Shown here one piece after another: positions 8,408-18,351 of a stretch of 64,000 nucleotides of DNA. A model generated the notes under the pieces. The model saw only the letters and a program-made list of their open reading frames with translations, was not told the origin of the DNA and ran no database searches. This stretch comes from Tardiphaga sp. 709 (GTDB lineage: Bacteria; Pseudomonadota; Alphaproteobacteria; Rhizobiales; Xanthobacteraceae): contig NZ_CP135529.1 of the NCBI RefSeq assembly GCF_032401055.1, forward strand, positions 620,001 to 684,000, in the 5' to 3' direction. Both the position numbers and the translations under genes were made by a program. How positions within the stretch are numbered: position 1 is the first letter of the stretch; the number at the start of each line of letters is the position of its first letter.

Positions 8408-8902
8408 ATGGCCCGCAAGCCTGACGACACACAGACCGCCACGCCGCAAGCCAGCAACGATAGCGGCATGATCCGCGAACTGGCGCTGCTGCTGGATGAA
8501 ACCAACCTCACGGAGATCGAGGTAGAGCGCGCCGGTCTGCGCGTGCGCGTCGCGCGGAATATCAGCGTTGCTGCCGCTGTGCCCGCTTATGCGCCCGCAC
8601 CGGCTGCTGCACCCGCGCCTGTCGCCGCAGCTGCTGCCGCACCGGCCGCCGCCGACATGACCAAGCATCCCGGCGCTGTGCCCTCGCCGATGGTCGGCAC
8701 GGTCTACCGTGCCCCGGAGCCCGGCAAGCCGGCCTTCATCGAAGTCGGCACCAAGGTTGCTGCCGGACAGACTCTGGTCATTATCGAGGCGATGAAGACC
8801 ATGAACCAGATCCCGGCGCCGCGAGCCGGTACCGTAACGCAGATCCTGATCGAAGACGGCTCGCCGGTCGAATACGGTGAAGCGCTGGTCATCATCGAGT
8901 AA
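8408..8902 (+). CDS. accB: Acetyl-CoA carboxylase biotin carboxyl carrier protein
   Basis: 164 residues. An N-terminal helical region is followed by an Ala/Pro-rich flexible linker (about residues 55-82) and a C-terminal biotinyl domain. The biotinylated lysine is K130 in EAMKTMN. It carries the carboxyl group between AccC and the carboxyltransferase in the first step of fatty acid synthesis. It is followed 30 bp later by accC, an operon pair. Confidence 0.97.
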   Translation: MARKPDDTQTATPQASNDSGMIRELALLLDETNLTEIEVERAGLRVRVARNISVAAAVPAYAPAPAAAPAPVAAAAAAPAAADMTKHPGAVPSPMVGTVYRAPEPGKPAFIEVGTKVAAGQTLVIIEAMKTMNQIPAPRAGTVTQILIEDGSPVEYGEALVIIE

Positions 8903-8932
8903 CACCACAACGTCCTCTGACTTCGGAACGCC

Positions 8933-10285
<1,353 letters not shown>

Positions 10286-10303
10286 AGTATTTGGCAGCAG
10301 GCT

Positions 10304-10328
10304 GGAACCAATCGCCTCCATCCGCGTT
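10304..10328 (+). promoter_or_regulatory. EcfG promoter for the phosphorelay operon
   Basis: GGAAC (10304-10308), a 16-bp spacer and CGTT (10325-10328) match the EcfG consensus exactly. The site lies 19 bp after the accC stop and about 73 bp before the GTG start of the first kinase gene. Confidence 0.75.
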
Positions 10329-10400
10329 TCAGTGCTGCCGGGAGCCGTCCGGCGGCGGGGGCCATATTGAAGTTCAGTCTGCAATCCAAGCGAGTATTAC

Positions 10401-11924
10401 GTGACCGCTGACGCCGCCCGCAGGCGAGCGCTCTGGCAAATCCTGCTGCTCTTGGCGGGATTGCTGGTGCTTGCCGCCATCAGCGCCGCCTCCGTCATCC
10501 TGGTAAACCAGGCACGTGACGATTCCAGATGGGTGGTCCACACCGTCGAAGTCCAGAACCAGATATCGAACCTGCTGCTGGAAATCCGCCGCGCCGAAAG
10601 CGCCACGCGGGCCTATCTGCTATCCACCGGTCCGCAGTTTCTGTCTGAATACGAAACCTCGGCGGCGGCCATCCTGCCAGCCGTCGACAGACTGGTCAGC
10701 CTGGCCAACGACAATCCGGCCCAGGTCGCCAACACCGTCAAACTGCGCGCAGCCGTCGAGCAGCGACTGGCGGAATTCGCCAGGGGTATCGACCGCATCA
10801 AGAACAACGACGTCCAGTCGAGCATCGATATCCTGCGCCGCGGCGATGCCAATCAGGCCGTTCAGGACATCGCCAATATCACCCGCGCGATGCGCGCCGA
10901 AGAAGGCCGCCTGTTCGTCGAACGGACCCGAACAGCAGACCAGAGCCAGCAATGGGCCTCGTGGGTCACCGTGGCAGGCTCCGGCCTGGTAGTGCTCCTG
11001 GCGGCGCTGTCGATCTTCCTCGTGCGCCGCTCGTCAAACGCCCGCGATGAGGCGGAGGCCAGGTTGCGCGACAGCAACATCGACCTCGAAGCCGCCGTTG
11101 AGGAGCGCACCGCCGACTTGCGCGAGGCCAACGACGAGCTGCAGCGCTTCTCCTATATCGTCAGCCACGACCTGCGCTCGCCGCTGGTTAACATCATGGG
11201 CTTCACGAGCGAGCTCGAGGAGCTGCGCGGCGACATCTTCAGGCGCATCGCGACGCTCGCCAATGCAGAGCCGGTCGTGGCCGATGTGAACGGCGAATTG
11301 CCGGAGCCGGCGCTGCCCGAACAGGACAAGCAACTCTCCGCCGATTTCACCGAAGCGCTCGGCTTCATCAAATCGTCGATCGGCAAGATGGACCGCCTGA
11401 TCAGTGCCATCCTCAATCTGACCCGCGAGGGCCGGCGCGAATTCAAGCCCGTCAAGATCGACACCCGCGAACTCATCGAAGGCATCGCTTCCACCGTAGC
11501 GCATCAGGCAGCCGAGACCGAAACCCAGATCCGCATCGAGCCATTGCCTGACATCGAGAGCGATCGTCTCGCAATGGAACAGATCTTCGGCAACCTGATC
11601 GACAATGCGCTGAAATATCTGAAGCCCGGCACCCCTGGCGACATTCTCGTCAAGGGCCGCACCAAGATGGGCTTTGCGATCTTCGAGATCATCGACAACG
11701 GCCGCGGCATCGATCCCCGAGATCATCAACGCATCTTTGATCTTTTCCGCCGTGCGGGTACACAGGACAAGCCCGGCCAGGGCATCGGACTGGCCCATGT
11801 GCGCGCTTTGGTGCGACGAATGGGCGGCACCATGTCGGTGTCATCGGAACTCGGCAACGGCAGCAACTTCACCGTCACGCTGCCGGCCAGATGGACGGGG
11901 CATAACCGGGATAAACAAACATGA
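10401..11924 (+). CDS. CHASE3-domain sensor histidine kinase
   Basis: 507 residues. Membrane segments at about 11-35 and 188-208 flank a periplasmic CHASE3 sensory domain, whose typical core EIRRAESATRAYLL is at about residues 61-74. A coiled coil (211-250) leads to a HisKA domain with H256 (SYIVSHDLRSPL) and an ATPase domain with N box (FGNLIDNALKY), G1 (DNGRGID) and G2 (GIGLAHV). An insert of about 40 residues rich in Glu and Pro lies between the two HisKA helices. GTG start. First gene of a three-gene operon; its stop overlaps the next start. The EcfG promoter upstream suggests stress induction. Confidence 0.93.
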   Translation: MTADAARRRALWQILLLLAGLLVLAAISAASVILVNQARDDSRWVVHTVEVQNQISNLLLEIRRAESATRAYLLSTGPQFLSEYETSAAAILPAVDRLVSLANDNPAQVANTVKLRAAVEQRLAEFARGIDRIKNNDVQSSIDILRRGDANQAVQDIANITRAMRAEEGRLFVERTRTADQSQQWASWVTVAGSGLVVLLAALSIFLVRRSSNARDEAEARLRDSNIDLEAAVEERTADLREANDELQRFSYIVSHDLRSPLVNIMGFTSELEELRGDIFRRIATLANAEPVVADVNGELPEPALPEQDKQLSADFTEALGFIKSSIGKMDRLISAILNLTREGRREFKPVKIDTRELIEGIASTVAHQAAETETQIRIEPLPDIESDRLAMEQIFGNLIDNALKYLKPGTPGDILVKGRTKMGFAIFEIIDNGRGIDPRDHQRIFDLFRRAGTQDKPGQGIGLAHVRALVRRMGGTMSVSSELGNGSNFTVTLPARWTGHNRDKQT

Positions 11925-12361
11925 GTAAGCCAGTCACCATCATTATGATCGAGGACGACGAGGGTCACGCCCGTCTGATCGAACGCAATATCAGGCGCTC
12001 GGGTGTCAATAATGAGATCATCCCGTTCACCAACGGTACAGACGCCGTCAACTATCTGTTCGGCAAGGATAGCACTGGCCTCGATCACAAGGGCGAAGCC
12101 CTGCTTATCCTGCTCGACCTCAACCTGCCCGACATGACCGGGATCGATATCCTGAAGCGTGTCAAAGAGAACGAATTTCTCAAATGCGCGCCCGTCGTGG
12201 TCCTCACCACCACCGACGACGCGCAGGAAATCAAGCGCTGCTACGAATTGGGCTGTAACGTCTACATCACCAAGCCCGTGAACTACGAGAGCTTCGCCAA
12301 CGCGATCCGCCAACTCGGTCTGTTTTTCTCCGTCATTCAGGTTCCGCAAGCGTCCACATGA
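11921..12361 (+). CDS. Single-domain response regulator (RcpA-like)
   Basis: 146 residues, one receiver domain and no output domain. Acidic pocket EDDE (11-14), phosphoacceptor D66 (LLDLNLPDM), switch Thr in VVLTTT and Lys in ITKP are all present. The 10-residue loop before D66 and the TTTDD segment are typical of the RcpA type that pairs with CHASE3 or phytochrome kinases. It would carry phosphate from the upstream kinase, possibly to the kinase downstream. It overlaps both neighbours by ATGA junctions, so the three proteins are translationally coupled. Confidence 0.93.
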   Translation: MSKPVTIIMIEDDEGHARLIERNIRRSGVNNEIIPFTNGTDAVNYLFGKDSTGLDHKGEALLILLDLNLPDMTGIDILKRVKENEFLKCAPVVVLTTTDDAQEIKRCYELGCNVYITKPVNYESFANAIRQLGLFFSVIQVPQAST

Positions 12362-13452
12362 TATCTGCGACGACGCCAACGCTGCTGTATATCGATGACG
12401 ACGCAGGTCTTGCGCGGCTGGTGTCGCGCGGCCTGACGCGGCAGGGCTTTGGCGTCGAGCATTGCGACAATGGCGAAGCCGGGATCGAACGGGTCAAGCA
12501 GGGTGGCATCGACGTCATCGCGCTCGATCAGTACATGCCGGGCCTCGATGGGTTAGAAACGCTTGAGCAGATCCAGAAGCTGCCCTCGCCGCCCCCGGTG
12601 GTGTTCGTCACGGCGTCGCAGGACAGCAAGATCGCCGTCACCGCCCTCAAGGCGGGTGCCGCCGACTATCTGGTGAAGGACACCCAGGGCGACTTCCTGC
12701 CGCTGCTGCATGTCGCCTGCACGACCGCCATCAAACAAGCCCTGATATCAAAGGCACGCGACGACGCCGAAGCCGAAGTCCACGCGTCGCGCGATCGTTA
12801 TGCAGCCCTCGCGGCCGAGCGCGAAGTGTTGCTGCGCGAGGTCAATCACCGCGTCGGCAACTCGCTGCAGATCATCGCCTCACTGCTGCATCTGCAGGCC
12901 AACTCAACCAACGAAGATCACGTCAAGGTGGCGCTGACCAACGCCATGGGCCGGGTCGCCGCCGTGGCGCAGGTCCATCGCCGGCTGTACACCTCGCACG
13001 ACCTCAACAGCGTGCTGCTCAATCAGTATCTCGAAGCCCTGCTGGAAGATCTCCGCCGCTCGGCCGAGGGCAACCGGATGTCGCGCCTGACGCTGAAAGC
13101 CGAATCTGTCGAGATCGATCCGGACCGCGCCGTAGCCATCGGCATCATCGTCAACGAGCTGGTGATGAACGCCGTCAAATACGCCTATCCCGACGGAGCC
13201 GGCCCGATCCATGTCGTGCTCACCGCGCAGGGCGACCAGCTCGAACTGTCGATCACTGACGATGGCGTCGGCCTCAACGTGAAAGTCGACCCGCGCTCCA
13301 CCGGCATGGGCCAGCGCATCGTCAATGCCATGGCCAGCAAGCTCGAAGCTTCCGTCGAACGCGATCCCGACCATACCGGCACGCGTATCGTGCTGCGGTT
13401 CTGCGCCGTCACCAAGCCCGCGGCCAAGCCACCTGTGAGCTCTGCCGGCTAG
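12358..13452 (+). CDS. Receiver plus HisKA_2 histidine kinase
   Basis: 364 residues, soluble. An N-terminal receiver domain (YIDDD at 11-15, phosphoacceptor D57, Lys in YLVKD) is joined by a coiled coil to a HisKA_2 domain with H164 in REVNHRVGNSLQII, then an ATPase domain (NELVMNAVKYAYP, DDGVGL). The reversed order, receiver first, makes it a kinase gated by phosphorylation. HisKA_2/HWE kinases commonly feed the PhyR-NepR-EcfG general stress pathway in this class, and the operon itself has an EcfG promoter, so a feedback role is a reasonable inference. No phyR, nepR or ecfG is in the window. Confidence 0.92.
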   Translation: MISATTPTLLYIDDDAGLARLVSRGLTRQGFGVEHCDNGEAGIERVKQGGIDVIALDQYMPGLDGLETLEQIQKLPSPPPVVFVTASQDSKIAVTALKAGAADYLVKDTQGDFLPLLHVACTTAIKQALISKARDDAEAEVHASRDRYAALAAEREVLLREVNHRVGNSLQIIASLLHLQANSTNEDHVKVALTNAMGRVAAVAQVHRRLYTSHDLNSVLLNQYLEALLEDLRRSAEGNRMSRLTLKAESVEIDPDRAVAIGIIVNELVMNAVKYAYPDGAGPIHVVLTAQGDQLELSITDDGVGLNVKVDPRSTGMGQRIVNAMASKLEASVERDPDHTGTRIVLRFCAVTKPAAKPPVSSAG

Positions 13453-13598
13453 GCCTGCCTGCGCTGCGGCCGCGCCTTAAACACTCCCAACCTGCACAAA
13501 TATGCCGCGCCCGTTCGCCTTGCGCGGCTCCATCACGTGCCTAGACTGCACCTTTCAGCTGCTGATATTTTCCTTCCTTTCCGGACCTCGGATTTCAT

Positions 13599-14438
13599 AT
13601 GCGCTGCCTTGTCGTAGCCGATCTCCACTATTCGCTGCCCCAGTTCGACTGGTTGTTGAGCGTTGCCTCGCAATTCGACCTCGTGATCTTCGCCGGTGAC
13701 GCGCTCGACGTCGCATCGGTCGTGGACTTCCGTGCGCAGATCCTGGTAGTGAAGAAGTATCTCGGCCTGCTTGCCCAACGCACCAAGGTGATCCTGTGCT
13801 CTGGCAATCACGATCTCGACGAACGCAACGATGAAGGCGAGAAGATCGCGCGATGGGTTGGCGATGTCAGACAACTCGGCATTGCCTGCGATGGTGACAG
13901 CCTCGCCATCAGCGATACGTTATTTACGGTCTGCCCGTGGTGGGACGGTCCGCTGGTTCAGCAGCGCATCGCGCAGCAACTCAACGAAGCATCCGCACAA
14001 AACGCAAAACGCTGGATCTGGGTCCATCATGCGCCGCCGACCAATTCACCCACAAGCTGGGGCGGCAAGCGTTACTTCGGCGATGTCGAACTGGTGCAAT
14101 GGATCGAGGCGCATCGGCCCGCGATGGTGATCTCCGGCCATGTGCATGAATCTCCGTTTGTCAAAGACGGCTCATGGTACGACCGGATTGGCGAGACCTG
14201 GGTGTTCAATGCAGGTCGCCAGTTCGGTCGGCCGCCGACTTACATCGTGCTCGACCTCGATGACGGCACAGCATTCTGGCTATCGGCGGAAGGCGCTGAC
14301 CATATAGACCTGAACGCTCCACTGCAGCGTCCGGCGTTGCCGATCAAGACCGCGCCCGCATGGCTCACATCCGTGGATCGTTTTGTCGATCCGAGCCCCG
14401 ATCCGAACCTGGTGACACCTTCGTTGGCGACAGGTTGA
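13599..14438 (+). CDS. Calcineurin-like metallophosphoesterase
   Basis: 279 residues, no signal peptide. Two-metal phosphoesterase motifs appear in order: DLH (8-10), GDALD (33-37), GNHD (near 70), HH (WVHHAPP) and GHVH (SGHVHESPF). It hydrolyses a phosphomonoester or diester; the substrate cannot be told. The last 74 bp overlap the convergent cyclic-nucleotide-binding gene. The juxtaposition with a cNMP-binding protein could point to cyclic nucleotide breakdown, but that is only a guess from context. Confidence 0.88.
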   Translation: MRCLVVADLHYSLPQFDWLLSVASQFDLVIFAGDALDVASVVDFRAQILVVKKYLGLLAQRTKVILCSGNHDLDERNDEGEKIARWVGDVRQLGIACDGDSLAISDTLFTVCPWWDGPLVQQRIAQQLNEASAQNAKRWIWVHHAPPTNSPTSWGGKRYFGDVELVQWIEAHRPAMVISGHVHESPFVKDGSWYDRIGETWVFNAGRQFGRPPTYIVLDLDDGTAFWLSAEGADHIDLNAPLQRPALPIKTAPAWLTSVDRFVDPSPDPNLVTPSLATG

Positions 14439-14862
14439 CCATGTTGTCCAAGAGCTCGCCGACCATCGACAGATGCGTACCATGGCCGGCATATTGCTGC
14501 TTGATATCGGCAAGATAGCTCGTCGCCACATTGAGCCGCTGCGCCAGCAGCCGCGCGATCATCAGCGCGACGGTCGGGTGATCCCGCAAGAAATCCGTCG
14601 CATTCTCGAATTCATAGACTTGCGTCTCCATCGCGGCGCGCACGGTCGCGGTATGCGGCTGTTCGAGGAGCACCGACATTTCACCGACCACAGCACCGGG
14701 TTCGGTCAAACTCGCAACCACCGTGTCGCCCTTGACGACATCGAGCTGCCCTTCAATCAGCACGAACAAATGCCCGCTGGTCTGTCCTTCCCGGATGATC
14801 GTATCGCCCGCTGCAACGCGGTGCTTCACGCCATCGCTGCAATGATCCAGAACGGCGCGCAT
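14365..14862 (-). CDS. Cyclic-nucleotide-binding (Crp-like) domain protein without HTH
   Basis: 165 residues: a cyclic-nucleotide-binding beta-barrel (GDTIIREGQTSGHLFVLIEG, then the phosphate-binding cassette region GAVVGEMSVLLEQPHTATVRA) followed by helices. The helix-turn-helix of Crp/Fnr regulators is absent, so it is more likely a sensory or adaptor protein than a transcription factor. The ATG at 14862 is chosen because GGAG lies 8 bp upstream; the frame is open to 14922. Its 3' end overlaps the metallophosphoesterase gene by 74 bp on the opposite strand. Confidence 0.85.
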   Translation of the reverse strand: MRAVLDHCSDGVKHRVAAGDTIIREGQTSGHLFVLIEGQLDVVKGDTVVASLTEPGAVVGEMSVLLEQPHTATVRAAMETQVYEFENATDFLRDHPTVALMIARLLAQRLNVATSYLADIKQQYAGHGTHLSMVGELLDNMVNLSPTKVSPGSDRGSDRQNDPRM

Positions 14863-15017
14863 ATCAGGCACTCCAACATGGTTGATAAAGCGTATGCTCG
14901 CCGTGACGATCGCGTGACACAAGGCCCGAACACGCTGAAATTGTCGGCAACCGGCGCATATTGGGTGGGCCGGAGCTTGCGAGACATCCCGTGCCGGCTA
15001 CCGCGTCTTTCTCCCTG

Positions 15018-15045
15018 TTGCATTTATTCGGGAGATAGTTATAGT
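15018..15045 (+). promoter_or_regulatory. Candidate housekeeping promoter for the URC cluster
   Basis: TTGCAT (15018-15023), a 16-bp spacer and TATAGT (15040-15045) fall in a short AT-rich patch 70-95 bp before the first gene of the uracil cluster. Matches are 4/6 and 5/6 to the sigma-70 consensus. Confidence 0.4.
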
Positions 15046-15066
15046 TAGTTGCTTCCTTAGCAATAA

Positions 15067-15088
15067 GGCCCGTCCTGTCAGGCGGGCC
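15067..15088 (+). promoter_or_regulatory. Leader hairpin upstream of the URC cluster
   Basis: GGCCCG-t-CCTG pairs with CAGG-CGGGCC around one unpaired base, giving a 10-bp stem with a one-base bulge and a minimal loop. It lies between the candidate promoter and the ATG at 15114 and is not followed by a T run. It may act as a leader structure or a protein-binding palindrome. Confidence 0.35.
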
Positions 15089-15113
15089 GTTGCCATTTTA
15101 GGGGGCCTTTGCG

Positions 15114-16370
15114 ATGAGCCGTTCCAACCGGATCGATCATATTCGCCTGACGTCGCATCCTGCGCCGGGCGCCAAGCATCACTTCCCGATCCAGTGGGGC
15201 GCACCCTCCGCACGCGAACGCGGGCCGGTCATCGGCACCGTCTCCCGCCCGCAGGACCGCAACGTCATCGGCACCCATGGCGGCTCCTATTCGGTCTATC
15301 GCGCGCTCGCGGTTTCATCCGGCGCACTTGATCCGCTGAAGCGCCCCGACCTCACAAACACCCATCCCGCTGCTGTCGTCGGGCCTTTCGGACAATGGAC
15401 CGATCCCGAGAAGATCGTATCGCTCGATCCCTGGGGTCATCTCGTTGCCGAGAACTTTGCGCCCGAGATCGCCGAAGGGATCGATATCCGCCCGAGCATT
15501 GCGATCACCAAGGCGCGGCTCGATCTGCCCGAGCTGCAGGCCGCGATCGCTGGCGGTCGCCTCAAACACGACGGCGAGGTCGTGCATGCCAATGGCAGCG
15601 TCTCCGTGGTCAAGATCGCTATCGATCCCGTGTGGTATCTGCCCGGTCTCGCCAAGCGTTTTGATACCAGCGAGAACAATCTGCGCCGCCAGCTGTTCGA
15701 ACAGACCGCCGGCATGTTTCCCGAACTGGTGACGCGGCCTGACCTGCAGGTGTTCCTGCCGCCGATCGGCGGGACTACCGCCTATCTGTTCGGCGACGTC
15801 AGCAAGCTGCCGGATCACACGACCAAGATCACCTGCCGCGTTCACGACGAGTGCAACGGCTCCGACGTGTTCGGCTCCGATATCTGCACCTGTCGTCCCT
15901 ATCTGATTCACGGTATCGAAGAATGCGCGCGCGCCGGTCAGTCCGGCGGACTCGGCATCATCATCTACAACCGCAAGGAAGGCCGCGCGCTCGGCGAGGT
16001 CACCAAATTCCTCGTCTACAACGCGCGCAAACGCCAGGAGGGCGGCGACGCCGCTGCGCAGTATTTCGAACGCACCGAATGCGTTGCCGGCGTGCAGGAT
16101 GCGCGCTTCCAGCAGTTGATGCCGGATGTGGTGCACTGGCTCGGCCTCAAGCGCATCGATCGCTTCATTTCCATGAGCGACATGAAGCATGATGCGTTGA
16201 CCAGTCAGGGCGTCGAGATCGTCGAGCGCGTGCCAATCCCCGACGACATGATCCCAGCCGATGCGCATGTGGAGATCGCCGCCAAGAAAGCGGCCGGCTA
16301 CTTCACACCGGACCCGGTGACGCCGCAGGACCTGATCGACTCCGTCGGTCGCGGGCTTGAGAAGTATTGA
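15114..16370 (+). CDS. URC1-like protein, GTP cyclohydrolase II family, uracil catabolism
   Basis: 418 residues. The C-terminal two-thirds resemble RibA-type GTP cyclohydrolase II: RVHDECNGSD then CTC gives a zinc site C247-x10-C258-x-C260, as in RibA, and NRKEGRALGEV stands where RibA has RQEGRGIGL. A long N-terminal extension (about 200 residues) separates it from riboflavin enzymes. Its neighbours are a DUF1688 protein and uracil phosphoribosyltransferase, the same trio as Urc1, Urc4 and Urc6 of the yeast URC pathway, in which uracil is activated to UMP and degraded through a ribosylurea-type intermediate. It probably opens the pyrimidine ring. An AGGGGG ribosome site precedes the ATG. Confidence 0.88.
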   Translation: MSRSNRIDHIRLTSHPAPGAKHHFPIQWGAPSARERGPVIGTVSRPQDRNVIGTHGGSYSVYRALAVSSGALDPLKRPDLTNTHPAAVVGPFGQWTDPEKIVSLDPWGHLVAENFAPEIAEGIDIRPSIAITKARLDLPELQAAIAGGRLKHDGEVVHANGSVSVVKIAIDPVWYLPGLAKRFDTSENNLRRQLFEQTAGMFPELVTRPDLQVFLPPIGGTTAYLFGDVSKLPDHTTKITCRVHDECNGSDVFGSDICTCRPYLIHGIEECARAGQSGGLGIIIYNRKEGRALGEVTKFLVYNARKRQEGGDAAAQYFERTECVAGVQDARFQQLMPDVVHWLGLKRIDRFISMSDMKHDALTSQGVEIVERVPIPDDMIPADAHVEIAAKKAAGYFTPDPVTPQDLIDSVGRGLEKY

Positions 16371-16380
16371 GATATCAGCA

Positions 16381-17625
16381 GTGAATCCCCAGACCCCGGA
16401 ATCCTCTGCCGCCCTCTCCTTGCTGTCAGCCCACGCCGTACGCACCCGTGCGCAGCGCATGCTGACCCTCGGCCTCGACGACAAACTGCCGAACTTCCGC
16501 ATCGATCTGACGCGCATGGACGACGTGATCAACCTGGTGCTGGATACGACGCGCGCCTCCTATCCGTCGCTCGATGTCCCGTTCCATTCGCGCTGGCGTC
16601 ACTTCGTCAATGCCGGCGACAATCGCTGGGCCGACCTCGCGGGCGGCATTTCATGGCCTGATCGCGCAGCACGCGGACGCGCGGAATTCGATCTCGCCAT
16701 CACCAGCGTGTTCCTCGATGCCGGGGCCGGTCCAACCTGGCGCTATACCGATCCCCAAACCGGCGCGGCCATCGGCCGCTCCGAAGGTCTCGGTCTCGCG
16801 AGCCTCGCGATGTTCTCCGGCGGCACGTTCTCTGCCGATCCCGCGCAGCCACTGCGCGCCGACGCCAGCAAGCTGGCACAGCTCGACGTCAGCGATCTCA
16901 AGCGCGGCATGCAGGTCTCCGACACCAATCCAATGGTCGGCATCGGCGGCCGCGCCGATCTGCTGCGCCGGCTTGGCGAACACGTAGCGTCGAAGCCCGA
17001 TGTGTTCGGCACGAAGGATACGCCGCGGCCCGGCGGATTGTTCGATCGCCTGGCCTCGCTGGTTGACAATGGCCGTCTGCCTGCCCCCACCATCCTCTCG
17101 GAACTGCTGCTGCAACTTGGTCCGATCTGGCCGTCGCGGCTGACGCTGGACGGCATCGCGCTCGGCGATTGCTGGAAGCATCCGGCGATGACGACCTCGG
17201 ATGCGACGAGCGGCCTTGTGCCCCTGCACAAGCTGTCGCAATGGCTGGCCTATTCGCTGATCGAACCGCTGCAGACCGCAGGCATCGATGTGACCGATAT
17301 CGACGGCCTCACGGGACTGGCCGAATATCGCAATGGTGGTCTTTTCGTCGATGGTGGCGTCCTGAAATTCCGCGATCCCGCTGACGCCACGCGTGAGCAC
17401 GACGTATCGTCGCCGCTGGTGGTGGAATGGCGGGCACTGACCGTGGCGCTACTTGACCGCGTCGCCGGCGGCCTGCGACAAAGACTGAAGCTCGACGCGA
17501 CGTCGCTGCCGTTGGCCAAGGTGCTCGAAGGTGGCACATGGGCCGCCGGCCGCATCCTGGCGCGCGAGCGCCGCGAGGATCATTCGCCGCCGGTGAAGGT
17601 CATCAGCGACGGCACGGTTTTCTAG
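16381..17625 (+). CDS. DUF1688 / URC4-like uracil catabolism protein
   Basis: 414 residues, soluble. A member of the DUF1688 family (URC4/urg3), recognised from its N-terminal VRTRAQRML and RIDLTRMDDVINLVLDT pattern and its position between URC1-like and upp genes. Urc4 is required for uracil use as nitrogen source in Saccharomyces (Lachancea) kluyveri; its reaction is not settled in what I know. GTG at 16381, 11 bp after the previous stop with GAGA upstream, is preferred; a TTG at 16357 would overlap the previous gene. Translationally close spacing argues for one operon with its neighbours. Confidence 0.85.
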   Translation: MNPQTPESSAALSLLSAHAVRTRAQRMLTLGLDDKLPNFRIDLTRMDDVINLVLDTTRASYPSLDVPFHSRWRHFVNAGDNRWADLAGGISWPDRAARGRAEFDLAITSVFLDAGAGPTWRYTDPQTGAAIGRSEGLGLASLAMFSGGTFSADPAQPLRADASKLAQLDVSDLKRGMQVSDTNPMVGIGGRADLLRRLGEHVASKPDVFGTKDTPRPGGLFDRLASLVDNGRLPAPTILSELLLQLGPIWPSRLTLDGIALGDCWKHPAMTTSDATSGLVPLHKLSQWLAYSLIEPLQTAGIDVTDIDGLTGLAEYRNGGLFVDGGVLKFRDPADATREHDVSSPLVVEWRALTVALLDRVAGGLRQRLKLDATSLPLAKVLEGGTWAAGRILARERREDHSPPVKVISDGTVF

Positions 17626-17655
17626 ATCAAAGACGGTTTTACACTCTCGCAACGG

Positions 17656-18294
17656 ATGAGGTTCATGGACGGCGTCACGATCGTTAATCACCCGCTGGTG
17701 CAGCACAAGCTGACGCTGATCCGCGACAAGAACCGCTCGACCAAGGGCTTTCGCGAACTCCTCAACGAAATCGGCATGCTGCTGTGCTACGAGGTGACGC
17801 GCGACCTTCCGCTCACCGATGTCGAGATCGAAACGCCGATCATGAAGATGACCGGCAAGGAAATCGCCGGCAAGAAACTCGTGTTTGCGCCGATCCTTCG
17901 CGCAGGCCTCTCTTTCGTCGAAGGCATGATCGGCCTCGTTCCGTCAGCGCGTATCGCGCATATCGGTCTCTATCGCGATCCCGAAACATTTGTGGCCGTG
18001 GAATACTTCTTCAAGGCCCCGACCAATCTCGACGAGCGCCTGGTGATCGTGATCGATCCGATGCTGGCAACGGCGAATACGGCGGTGGCAGCCATCGATC
18101 GCATCAAGGAACGCGGCGCCAAGGATATCCGCTTCGTTTGCCTGCTGGCAGCGCCGGAAGGCATTGAACGTCTGCGCGGCTATCATCCGGACGTCCCGAT
18201 CTGGACCGCGGCGATCGACGACCGGCTGAACGAGCACGCCTATATCGAGCCGGGTCTCGGTGACGCTGGTGACCGTGCTTACGGCACCAGGTAG
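17656..18294 (+). CDS. upp: Uracil phosphoribosyltransferase
   Basis: 212 residues. Makes UMP from uracil and PRPP. Features include [11 protein letters not shown] at the N-terminus, the PRPP-binding loop [10 protein letters not shown], and the C-terminal uracil-binding stretch [16 protein letters not shown]. In this setting it provides the first step of the URC pathway (Urc6 role) as well as salvage. It lies 30 bp after the DUF1688 gene. The ATG at 17656 or the one at 17665 could be used; neither has an ideal ribosome site. Confidence 0.95.
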   Translation: MRFMDGVTIVNHPLVQHKLTLIRDKNRSTKGFRELLNEIGMLLCYEVTRDLPLTDVEIETPIMKMTGKEIAGKKLVFAPILRAGLSFVEGMIGLVPSARIAHIGLYRDPETFVAVEYFFKAPTNLDERLVIVIDPMLATANTAVAAIDRIKERGAKDIRFVCLLAAPEGIERLRGYHPDVPIWTAAIDDRLNEHAYIEPGLGDAGDRAYGTR

Positions 18295-18351
18295 CGAGGT
18301 GCACCGACACGCGGGCGCCTCCCGCCACGCGACACTTCCTTGGACTGTGGC

